Origin: Nakamurella leprariae
GTDB taxonomy: Bacteria; Actinomycetota; Actinomycetes; Mycobacteriales; Nakamurellaceae
Direction: 5' to 3'
NCBI RefSeq assembly: GCF_016918035.1
Contig: NZ_JAERWK010000020.1
Coordinates: 62,001 to 126,000 of the forward strand
DNA length: 64,000 bases
In this document: positions 9,568 to 16,674 of the stretch, piece by piece
How the letters are laid out: each line of letters begins with the position of its first letter
Position numbering within the stretch: position 1 is the first letter of the stretch
Translations under genes and position numbers: made by a program
Notes under the pieces: model-generated
What the model was told of the DNA's origin: nothing
The model's database searches: none
What the model saw: the letters and a program-made list of their open reading frames with translations, nothing else

Positions 9568-9657
9568 AGATCCATCCTCACACGGTCGGCGGTCGGCTGA
9601 TGACGGGTCCGACCACGCTCGGATGCGTCGTCGGCTCCCACGGAGCGCAGACACCAG

Positions 9658-9689
9658 TGGAGGCGGGTCCCGCTGGGGACCCGCCTCCA
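9658..9689 (-). terminator. Hairpin terminator downstream of rpf1
   Basis: A perfect 14-bp stem (TGGAGGCGGGTCCC at 9658-9671 and its complement at 9676-9689) with a 4-nt loop lies just 3' of the rpf1 stop at 9700. It separates rpf1 transcription from the ksgA operon unless read through. There is no poly-T tail. Confidence 0.7.
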
Positions 9690-9699
9690 CGGCGTTGGA

Positions 9700-10932
9700 T
9701 CAGGCCGGCGGCGGACTCGAGGCCGCGTAGCCGCACAGCCAGGGCTCCAGGCCGCGCTTCTGGTACAGCAGCTTCGCCCGCATCAACTGCTCCTCCGGGC
9801 TGGCGTCCATCGGGTTGCCGCTGCCCTGCACCGACTGCCAGGTGGGCAGGTCGAACTGGAACAGGCCGAAGGTGGCCGGGTAGCCCGACGGGTAGTAGGT
9901 CGCCTTCGGGTTGTTGGTCGACTCGCAGTAGGCCAGACCGTCCCAGTTCACGCCGAACTCGGTGTCGTGGAAGAACACCCGGCTGCCGCGCCACTCCAGC
10001 GACGACTTGGTGCCGTCGTGCACGACGGAGGCCTTGGCCGGGGTGACCGGGGTCCGGGCCACCTCGACCCTGCCGGTCTCCACCCCGTTGACGGTGGTGA
10101 TCTCGACGGTGACCTCGTCGACCCCGGCGGCGCCGGGCTCGACCACCACCGAGGTGCCGGTGGCCAGGGTGTCGTCCGGGCGGTGCTCGTCGGCCGGCTG
10201 GGCCACGGGGACCTGCTCGGTCACCGTGCGGACGTCGGTGCGGATCACGACCACGGACAGGTCGTCGGTGAGCGGCGTGTCGCCGGCCGGCTCGACCGTG
10301 TCCCGGGCGCCCAGCACGATGCCCTGCTCGGTCAGCAGATCGGCGACGGTGGCCGCATCGGTGTCCACCTCGGTCCCGGCGGCGGCGCCGTCGGTGAGCG
10401 ACACGGCGTGCCGCGGGCTGGCCACCAGGCTCAGGCCGTCCAGCGGGATGTCACGGGACCGGTCGGCCGAGACGGTCCACTCGCTCGCGTCGTCCAGGCC
10501 GGTGCCCAGCTCGGCGAGCGCCTCCTCGACGGTGGTCGCGGTGGTCCAGATCTGCTGGTCGCGGCCGTCGACGGTCACGGTGAACAGGCGGCCGCGGTCG
10601 AGCACGATCTGGGCGCCGTCGGCGATGGACGATCCCGGTGCCGGGGCAAGGACGTCGTGCTCGCCGACCGACAGCCCGGCGGAGGCCAGCGCGCCGTCGA
10701 CCGAGCCGGCCAGGGTGGTGACCTCGCGGGCCTGGCCGTCGACGGTCACCGTCACGGTCTTGCTGAGGGCCGCGGCGGTGCCGCCGCCGATGGCGGCGAC
10801 CACGAGGGTGACGGACGCTCCGACGAGCAGGACGCGGCGCCCGGGCGGCCAGCCGGCGATACGGCGACGAGTGGGCGGGGCGGGCTCGGTCACGGCGGCG
10901 GCCGCCTCGGCCGGGGTGGATCGGTGGTTCAC
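9700..10932 (-). CDS. Resuscitation-promoting factor-like protein (rpf1): DUF348 x3, G5, transglycosylase
   Basis: About 410 residues from the GTG at 10932 (MNHRSTPAEA), with GGAG a few bases upstream. Order: a cytoplasmic arginine-rich stretch, one membrane helix at about residues 43-62 (VLLVGASVTLVVAAIGGG), three DUF348 repeats (each opening VTVDGQ.., VTVDGR.. or a divergent copy; about 70-250), and a G5 domain (about 255-330). The C-terminal Rpf/lysozyme-like domain runs VNWDGLAYCESTNN to WLCGYA. The catalytic Glu (CES) and the terminal Cys are kept. However, the usual [19 protein letters not shown] region is replaced by TNNPKATYYPSGYPATFGLFQF, so this catalytic domain is divergent. Members cleave peptidoglycan in growth resumption. 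A longer in-frame reading to 11166 would lack the membrane-proximal start and covers the leader. Confidence 0.88.
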   Translation of the reverse strand: MNHRSTPAEAAAAVTEPAPPTRRRIAGWPPGRRVLLVGASVTLVVAAIGGGTAAALSKTVTVTVDGQAREVTTLAGSVDGALASAGLSVGEHDVLAPAPGSSIADGAQIVLDRGRLFTVTVDGRDQQIWTTATTVEEALAELGTGLDDASEWTVSADRSRDIPLDGLSLVASPRHAVSLTDGAAAGTEVDTDAATVADLLTEQGIVLGARDTVEPAGDTPLTDDLSVVVIRTDVRTVTEQVPVAQPADEHRPDDTLATGTSVVVEPGAAGVDEVTVEITTVNGVETGRVEVARTPVTPAKASVVHDGTKSSLEWRGSRVFFHDTEFGVNWDGLAYCESTNNPKATYYPSGYPATFGLFQFDLPTWQSVQGSGNPMDASPEEQLMRAKLLYQKRGLEPWLCGYAASSPPPA

Positions 10933-11163
10933 GGATCTCCGTAGCAGCCAGGTCGCGATGCGGGCGCGAGCGCGCTCCGGCCGGTGAGCGGCCGGGTCAC
11001 GATCACTGTCGTCCCAGGGCCGATCCATCTCCGCGGCCGCCGGACACGAGGCAGGCAGGACGTGTGCGCCGGCTGGGGTCGCACCTGGCGTCGGGGCGCG
11101 GCCCACCGGGCCGCGCATGTCCTGCTCCCACACCCGAGGACGGTCCCCGAACTCGGCTGTCGT
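10933..11163 (-). promoter_or_regulatory. Long 5' leader of rpf1
   Basis: If transcription starts from the promoter at 11170-11198, rpf1 has a leader of about 230 nt. It includes a perfect 9-bp hairpin (GCGCGGCCC, 3-nt loop, GGGCCGCGC, about 11097-11117 on the complement). Actinobacterial rpf genes often carry a c-di-AMP (ydaO) riboswitch in this position. I do not see the conserved GGGGUGAAU and CCCGACAGCUAACCUCG blocks of that motif here, so the leader is recorded as structured but unassigned. Confidence 0.4.
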
Positions 11164-11169
11164 CACGAA

Positions 11170-11198
11170 ACGATAACGAGCAGGTCGCCTCCACGCAA
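11170..11198 (-). promoter_or_regulatory. Promoter of rpf1
   Basis: On the complement: -35 TTGCGT (11193-11198), 17-bp spacer, -10 TATCGT (11170-11175), followed by TTCGTGA. The same arrangement with a near-identical -10 region precedes rpf2 (TTGCCC, 17 bp, TATCGT, TCCGTGA at 30721-30749). Conservation between two diverged paralogs supports a real promoter or overlapping regulator site. Confidence 0.65.
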
Positions 11199-11416
11199 CG
11201 TGACGGATGTCAAACGGCCATCACCCGTTCGGGTGGCCGATCCGCCCGTCCGGGACGGAGCGCTCAGGCCGGCGGTTCGACAGCGTCCTCTCCACCGGGC
11301 GCCCTGATCGTCGGACGAGGACGACCAGTCGCCGGTCGAGCAGTCCGGCGCAGTCCGGGTCACGGAGGACACAGCATGCCCGAGAACGATCGGGCCGCAC
11401 GGACGCTGCCGCCGCC

Positions 11417-11990
11417 GTGGTCGCATCGACACTCGTCGGCGAGGCCCGGGCGATCGCCGAACGCGGGCTCGCCCTGCGCGGGCAGGTGGGCTCCGGGGTG
11501 CACGGGACCGGCATCGTCGGCCCAGGACGACCGGGACATGGGCATCTTCCTGGAGCTGCGGGAGTTCGTCAGCGGCGTGGCCCGGGTACCGGCCGGCGAC
11601 CGTCCCGACGGGGCGGTCCGGAACGAGTTCGGCACACCGCTGGGACCGGCCCGGCGGCCTGGCCAGCCGGTCGGGTACCGGTGACCTCGAGTCCCAGCGC
11701 GGCGGCCACGTTCTGCGACCCGGGTGCGCGGGCACCGCGCGGTCACCACTCGGCGAGGCCGGCTACGACACCAAGTACGCCATGCACGCCCTACGGATGG
11801 GTTCCAGGGCGCGGAACCGCTGGAGATCGGCCGGATCACCCCCTGCCGGGGGCCGAGCCCACCGCAGCATGCAGCCGGCGGTGCGGCGCGGCGAGTGGTC
11901 ATCCGCCGACGTCATGGCGGCCATGGAGGATGCGGTGCAGCGCCTGCGGGCTCCAGATCGAGGTGTCCGTGCCCGACCACCCGGACCCGA
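11417..11990 (+). pseudogene. COG3541-like predicted nucleotidyltransferase, degraded
   Basis: Fragments in all three plus frames line up with a polymerase-beta-type nucleotidyltransferase. They are VVASTLVGEARAIAERGLAL and GSGVHGTGIVG (about 11417-11520), QDDRDMGIFLELREFVSGVARVP after a shift (about 11521-11600), GYDTKYAMHALRMG (about 11760-11805), GFQGAEPLEIGRIT in another frame, VRRGEWSSADVMAAMEDAVQRLRA (about 11880-11955), and LQIEVSVPDHPDP after a final shift. Recognition of the family is from memory of its GSxxxGT...QDDRD and DTKxxxHALRMG...E..RI pattern. At least four frameshifts and an internal deletion are needed, so the gene is dead. The region 11199-11416 between it and the rpf1 promoter shows nothing recognisable. 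Confidence 0.6.
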
Positions 11991-11993
11991 GCG

Positions 11994-13622
11994 TCATCCC
12001 AGCACCGCCTCGAAGCGGGCTCGCAGCCGGTCGTCGGTCTCCCGGTCCCGGGCGGCGGCCAGCGCCCCGACGGCCTCGACCGGCCAGCCCGCGCGTGGCC
12101 AGGTCGTCACCGCGGTGAGCGCCTGCGCGCGCGCTCCGACCAGCGGCGACCGGAGCAACGGTTCCAACCACGGCCACCCGATCCCGGGGAACCGCGACAC
12201 CAGGTGTTGCAGCAGGAAGATCACGCCCTGATGCAGACCAGGCACTGGCCCGACCACGGCCCGACGATCGGTGCTCACCGCGTCGGCCGGCAGCAGCGCC
12301 CGGGCGGCGGCCAAGAGTTCGCCGGCGCGATCGGCGGCGCCGTCCGGCACCGCCCGGGACGCCTGGTACCACAGCCAACCCTGTTCCGGTGCCGCTCCGA
12401 GCGCCTGCAGCAGCGCAGGCAGCGGATCGATGCCGAGCAATTCCGCGGCCTGCAGCGAGCCGTTCAGGGCCGTGCCGTCCTCGATCGCGGCGCGCACCAG
12501 GCCCCGAACGGCCGGGTCGGTCAGGATCCGTCGACAGGCCCGGCCGACGGCCTCGCGACGCTCGTCGTCGAACCCCAGATCCGGGTCGAGCTCGTCGAGT
12601 TCGGGCACCAGTCCGGCCGCCGCGTCGACATCGTCCAGCGACATTCGTTCAGGCCCGGCCGCTGTCACCGAGTCCAGCCACCAGAGCAGGATCTCGGCGG
12701 TCTCCGGCAGGTCGTCGACGGAGCCGGCCGGTCCGCCGGGTTCCAGGACACTCAGCGCGATGTCGCGGGCGCCGTCCAGCAACGGCCGCTCGGCGGTGTC
12801 CGGGTCGACCTCGCGCAGCAGGCCGGCGACGTCCGCGGCCCGGACCACCAGCGGGACCGTGTAGCCGAGGTGGACGTGGTTGCGGAACCCGCGCGTGACC
12901 AGCCACCGTCGGAGGTCCGGCTGCCCGGCGAACGGGGCGAGGGCCTCCACCGCGTGGATCCGGCCCCACCCGGTGTGCTGCCGGGCCAGCTCCCACAACG
13001 GCTCGACGGCGTCCGGGCCGAGCCCACGCAACGCCCGGACGGCGTCCGGGCCGAGCCCACGCAACGCCCGGACGGCGTCCTGCGCCAGCGCCTCGTGGCG
13101 GCCCAGGACCTCGATCTCGGCCTGACGACCGGCCAGCCCGGTGAGCAGCCCGGCCAGCGCCATGCCGACACCCGCGGCGTGCCGGTCGGTCCCGGTGTCG
13201 ATCAACCACCGGGCCAGGTCCGCCATGGCCGCGGCGGTGGCCGGCGTCCGGCCGGGGTCGGGCTCGGTCCGCACCCAGCCGATGACCGCTCGGGCCACCC
13301 GGTCACCGGCCGCGACCGGCCCGGTGGCCAGCGTCGCCACCAGGCGCTCGAGCTCGTCCCGGTCCAGGCGGCCGTCCCGGTGCCGCTCCAGCACCGTCAC
13401 CACCTGATCGGTGATCGCATCCGGCACCGACATCGGCGCGGCGTGCTGACTGAGGACCCCGCCGAGCGCGCCGGGCGCCCACCGCAGTCCGTTCGCAGCC
13501 GGTGGCGGGTCGTCCGGCAGCGGCGCCGCTCCCACCGCCCCGGCTCGGACCACCGACAGCAGTGACGGTGATGACCCGACCGGGTCCCACAGTGCGCCGT
13601 TCATCGACATCGCCGTCCTCAC
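11994..13622 (-). CDS. Hypothetical helical (HEAT-like) protein
   Basis: A 542-residue protein (538 if the ATG at 13610 is used) with no catalytic motif that I recognise. It is made almost entirely of amphipathic helices with recurring patterns such as VARAVIGWVRTEP, AVEPLWELARQ, HAVEALAPFAG and LEPLLRSPLVGARAQALTAVTTWPRAGWP, as in HEAT/armadillo solenoids. There is no signal peptide or membrane helix. The sequence DAVRALRGLGP occurs twice in tandem, encoded by a perfect 33-bp duplication. The GTG at 13622 overlaps the preceding remnant's stop as GTGA, suggesting former translational coupling. The C-terminal part is paralogous to that remnant. A role as a scaffold for the neighbouring chaperone/GTPase genes is only a guess. 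Confidence 0.65.
   Translation of the reverse strand: MRTAMSMNGALWDPVGSSPSLLSVVRAGAVGAAPLPDDPPPAANGLRWAPGALGGVLSQHAAPMSVPDAITDQVVTVLERHRDGRLDRDELERLVATLATGPVAAGDRVARAVIGWVRTEPDPGRTPATAAAMADLARWLIDTGTDRHAAGVGMALAGLLTGLAGRQAEIEVLGRHEALAQDAVRALRGLGPDAVRALRGLGPDAVEPLWELARQHTGWGRIHAVEALAPFAGQPDLRRWLVTRGFRNHVHLGYTVPLVVRAADVAGLLREVDPDTAERPLLDGARDIALSVLEPGGPAGSVDDLPETAEILLWWLDSVTAAGPERMSLDDVDAAAGLVPELDELDPDLGFDDERREAVGRACRRILTDPAVRGLVRAAIEDGTALNGSLQAAELLGIDPLPALLQALGAAPEQGWLWYQASRAVPDGAADRAGELLAAARALLPADAVSTDRRAVVGPVPGLHQGVIFLLQHLVSRFPGIGWPWLEPLLRSPLVGARAQALTAVTTWPRAGWPVEAVGALAAARDRETDDRLRARFEAVLG
13005..13080 (+). repeat. 33-bp perfect tandem duplication
   Basis: The 33-bp unit at 13005-13037 is repeated exactly at 13038-13070, followed by 10 bases of a third copy. 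It lies in frame within the HEAT-like gene and adds one 11-residue helix repeat. The absence of any mismatch shows recent slippage. Confidence 0.9.
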
Positions 13623-14227
13623 TCGCCGATCGCTCGGGTGAACGCCTCACGAAGCCGGGCGTCTGGCTCGTGGTCGCGGGCGGGGTGCAGGATCTCGGGC
13701 ACCACCAACGGCCACCGGTCACGCGGCCAGGTCCAGACGGTGTGCAGGTTCCTCCGGACCGTCGCCGCCGACGACCCGAGCAGGCCACGCAGCCGCGGCC
13801 AGCCCAGTCCGAGGTCCCGCCAGAGCCACCGGACCACCCGGTCGACGCCCAGATGCGGCCCGGGCCCCGGGCCGATGGTCGACCGCGGGTCCGTCCCGAT
13901 GCCGTCGGTCGGGAGCTGCTGCTCGGCCACCCGGACCAACCCGGTCCCTGGTCGCCGGCCCGCTCGGTCGCCCAGATCCACCACTGCGGATCCCGCGGTG
14001 CGTCGAGCAGCCGGCTCAGCAGCGCCGGGAACGCGTCCACCCCGAACTCCGGCGCGGCTCGGACGGCGTTCCGGAAGCGCTCGTCCCGGTGCAGGCCCGC
14101 CCGCCTCGGACCGGCCGGACCATCGCCGGACGCCCCACCCGAGGTCGCGACCGGTGATGACCAGCGTCCGCACCAGACCTTCCAGGTCCGTGCGACGCAG
14201 CTCGCAGGCGGCATGGCGGGCGATCAT
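13619..14227 (-). pseudogene. Broken paralog of the adjacent HEAT-like gene
   Basis: Three blocks are found in two frames. The first is ELRTMIARHAACELRRTDLEGLVRTLVI from about 14238 down to 14150. The second, AGLHRDERFRNAV...ALLSRLLDAPRDPQWWIWATERAG, is in a shifted frame (about 14105-13955). The third, VVRWLWRDLGLGWPRLRGLL...TVWTWPRDRWPLVVPE to the stop, is back in the first frame. The last block aligns with the C-terminal helices of the 542-residue neighbour (LVSRFPGIGWPWLEPLL...AVTTWPRAGWPVEAV), and the first with its LERHRDGRLDRDELERLVATL. It is much shorter and needs two compensating frameshifts. The exact start is unclear (ATG 14227 or an upstream GTG near 14266). If the shifts are sequencing errors it would be an intact gene of about 215 residues. 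Confidence 0.6.
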
Positions 14228-14487
14228 GGTGCGGAGCTCAGGTCCGTCATCGGATGCCTCCTCCACGCCGTCCCGGCGTTGCCCGGCGACGCCGGACCAC
14301 GCCACCGTAGGAAGTCGTGGGCGTGCCGACCAGCCCGAACGCCGGTGCGAGGCGCAGATTGGCACGAATCCGGGATCGGTCGTCGATGGCTGCCACCTAG
14401 CGTTCCCCACGGTGGCGGCCCCCCAGTCACCGACCGGGTCCTCGGCCACCGCGAGCCGCCGACCACGAGACCCTGGAAGCAGCTGCC

Positions 14488-15000
14488 ATGCGATCGCTCC
14501 CGCCCGACCCGCAGCCCGCCGCCGCGATGCTGCCCGAACTGCCGTTCGTCGACGTCACCCCGGCCGTGCCGCACGGCTGGTTCGTCAAGCACAGCTGGAC
14601 GCTGCTGGCCCCCGACGGTCAGGCCAACGTCATCGCGTCGTCGGAGCCGCTGGGCGCGGATCTGACGACCGAGTCCTACGCCGAGACGCAGGGGCGACTG
14701 CTGCGCACCGAGTTCCCCGGGTTCCGCGAGTCCAGCTGCGAGCGTGCGGTGATCAGTGCCCGCACCGTCGTCGTCCGCACGTTCGAGTGGACTCCGCCCG
14801 ATGGTGTGCAGGTGTCGCAGATCCAGCTGTACTGCGTGGTGGCGGGTCGGCACGGCGCCCGCGGCGTCACCGCCACCGCCACCACGCCGACGCCGTCCTT
14901 CGGTCGGTACCGGGCCACCTTCCACTCGGTCCTCGCGTCGCTGCTGATCGACGACACCGCCGGCGGCGACCCGTCCCTGTCCGCCATCCCGGCCAACTGA
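14488..15000 (+). CDS. DcrB/DUF1795-like protein
   Basis: A 170-residue protein resembling the DcrB/DUF1795 fold: FVDVTPAVPHGWFVKHSWTLL, ANVIASSEPLGADLTTESYAETQGRLL and VRTFEWTPPDGVQVSQIQLYCVV, ending with a helix FGRYRATFHSVLASLLID. Unlike enterobacterial DcrB it has no signal peptide or lipobox, so it is predicted to be cytoplasmic. Cytoplasmic versions are often encoded with type VI, Hsp70 or effector-related genes, and their role is unknown. It lies 12 bp upstream of the first Hsp70-like gene and is almost certainly cotranscribed with it. Confidence 0.6.
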   Translation: MRSLPPDPQPAAAMLPELPFVDVTPAVPHGWFVKHSWTLLAPDGQANVIASSEPLGADLTTESYAETQGRLLRTEFPGFRESSCERAVISARTVVVRTFEWTPPDGVQVSQIQLYCVVAGRHGARGVTATATTPTPSFGRYRATFHSVLASLLIDDTAGGDPSLSAIPAN

Positions 15001-15012
15001 CGGCGTCGCAGG

Positions 15013-16674
15013 ATGACTGTCCCGGCCGAGGAGCCGGTCCTGGCCATCGATTTCGGCACGACCGCGACCGCAGCGGCTGTGTGGTGGCACGGCCAGCAGC
15101 GCCCGCTGGGGTTCCTCCAGTCGAACTGGATGAGTTCGGCGATCTTCCGGGACCGGGCAGGGCAACTGTTGGTCGGCACGGATGCCGAGCGCCGGGCGGT
15201 CACGGATCCACTCTCCTTCGAGCCGACCCCGAAGCGCCGGATGGAGGAGTCCGCCGCCGGCGACCTGGTCCTCGGCAACCAACGCATCCCGGTCGTCGCC
15301 GCGGTGGCGGCCGTGCTGCGCTCGGTGGTGACCATGGCGGAGCTGCAGTTCCCCGGCGTCAGCGACGGTGCGGTGGTGTTCACCCATCCAGCGCGGTGGC
15401 GGTCCCACCGGCTGGCCGCCCTGGTCGAGGCGGCGCGTCTGGCCGGGCTCTCCCACCCGCGGCTGCTGCCCGAACCGGTCGCCGCCGCCGTGGCCTTCCT
15501 CCGCGATGGTCGGTCGGGTGGGCCGGACGGGACGACCTGCTGTGTGTACGACGTCGGGGGTGGCACGTTCGACGTCGCCGTGGTCAGCGACCGGGACGGC
15601 ACCGCGGAGGTGATCGGGCCGCCCGGCGGGATCGACCACCTGGGCGGTGTCGACTTCGACCGGCGACTGCTCGACCATGTCGGATCCACGGTCCGGCAAC
15701 GGGATCCGGCCGGGTGGCAGCGCCTCGCCGAGCCGACCGACACCCAGGCCCGGACCGACCGCCGGCACCTGCTCGATGAGATCCGGCAGGCCAAGGAACA
15801 ACTGTCGACTCAGCAGACGGCGTACGTCATCGTCCCGGGCGTCGACGCCCAGCACGCCGAGGTCATGGTCACCCGGAGCGAGTTCGAGGCTCTGGTGGTG
15901 CCGCTGCTGCAGCAGACCGTCGGTGAGGTGCGTCAGACGATGTACCGCGCCGGCGTCACACCCGAGGACCTCACCCACCTGGTCCTCACCGGCGGCTCGT
16001 CCCGGATCCCCGCCGTGTCCGAACTGCTTTGGCGCGAACTGGGTGTCGAACCGGTGACCGAGGGCGAACCCAAGTTGATCGTCGCCCTCGGGGCGGTGGA
16101 GGCACGAAGGCGGGGACTCATCGACACGCCCTCTGCACCACCACCGCCGCCACCGCCACCGCCTGACGCCGAACAGGAGCGGCTCCGGTTGGAGCGCCAC
16201 CGAGCCGCACAACTCGAACGGCGCCGGCTCGAACAGCAGCGGGCAACCGAGGAGGAGCACCGCCGCCTCGCCGAGGTGCAGGCGGCCGAGGCTGAGCGGC
16301 GCCGGCTCGAATCCCTGCGGCTGGCCGATGCGGCACGCCTCCGGCTCGAGCGGGCAAACGTGGCCGAACCAGAGCAGGACCGGCCTGAACCAGATGGTGC
16401 GGCGGAAGCGGAACGGAGGCGGCTCGCCGAACACGCTGCCGCGGAACGACGGCGGGACCGGGGGTCCCAGATCGGCGGCACCATCGGCGGTGCGGTCGGC
16501 CTGGTGATCTTCTTCGCAGCCCAAGAAACGCCGGGTCCCGGCTTCAACTTCGGGCTGTACCTGATCCTCCTGGCGGCGTCCGCGGTCGCCGGCGGGGCGT
16601 TCGGGGCCGCCCTCGGTCTGACCGTCGCCTGGGCCGTCAACCGGTCGGTGACCAGACGGAAGCCGAGCGGATGA
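15013..16674 (+). CDS. Hsp70-family ATPase with C-terminal coiled coil and membrane hairpin
   Basis: A 553-residue protein. Residues 1-370 form an Hsp70 actin-type ATPase: phosphate-1 AIDFGTTATAAAVW (about 10-23), phosphate-2 VYDVGGGTFDVAVV (about 177-190) and adenosine motif LVLTGGSSRIPAV (about 321-333). There is no canonical substrate-binding domain. Instead a polyproline run (about 376-384) leads into a long Glu/Arg/Ala-rich coiled coil (about 388-485, repeated ERRRLE-type units). Two closely spaced hydrophobic helices follow (about 493-512 and 517-545), then an RKPSG tail. It is therefore a membrane-tethered Hsp70-like ATPase with the ATPase presumably cytosolic. The next Hsp70-like gene starts in its stop codon (ATGA). 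Confidence 0.88.
   Translation: MTVPAEEPVLAIDFGTTATAAAVWWHGQQRPLGFLQSNWMSSAIFRDRAGQLLVGTDAERRAVTDPLSFEPTPKRRMEESAAGDLVLGNQRIPVVAAVAAVLRSVVTMAELQFPGVSDGAVVFTHPARWRSHRLAALVEAARLAGLSHPRLLPEPVAAAVAFLRDGRSGGPDGTTCCVYDVGGGTFDVAVVSDRDGTAEVIGPPGGIDHLGGVDFDRRLLDHVGSTVRQRDPAGWQRLAEPTDTQARTDRRHLLDEIRQAKEQLSTQQTAYVIVPGVDAQHAEVMVTRSEFEALVVPLLQQTVGEVRQTMYRAGVTPEDLTHLVLTGGSSRIPAVSELLWRELGVEPVTEGEPKLIVALGAVEARRRGLIDTPSAPPPPPPPPPDAEQERLRLERHRAAQLERRRLEQQRATEEEHRRLAEVQAAEAERRRLESLRLADAARLRLERANVAEPEQDRPEPDGAAEAERRRLAEHAAAERRRDRGSQIGGTIGGAVGLVIFFAAQETPGPGFNFGLYLILLAASAVAGGAFGAALGLTVAWAVNRSVTRRKPSG

Noticed and set aside
10933-11163. ydaO (c-di-AMP) riboswitch upstream of rpf1
   Set aside because: The conserved GGGGUGAAU and CCCGACAGCUAACCUCG blocks are not seen by eye. 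A covariance-model search would settle it.
11199-11416. Possible small genes between the rpf1 promoter and the nucleotidyltransferase remnant
   Set aside because: No frame shows conserved motifs, a ribosome binding site or plausible composition; I see nothing supportable there.
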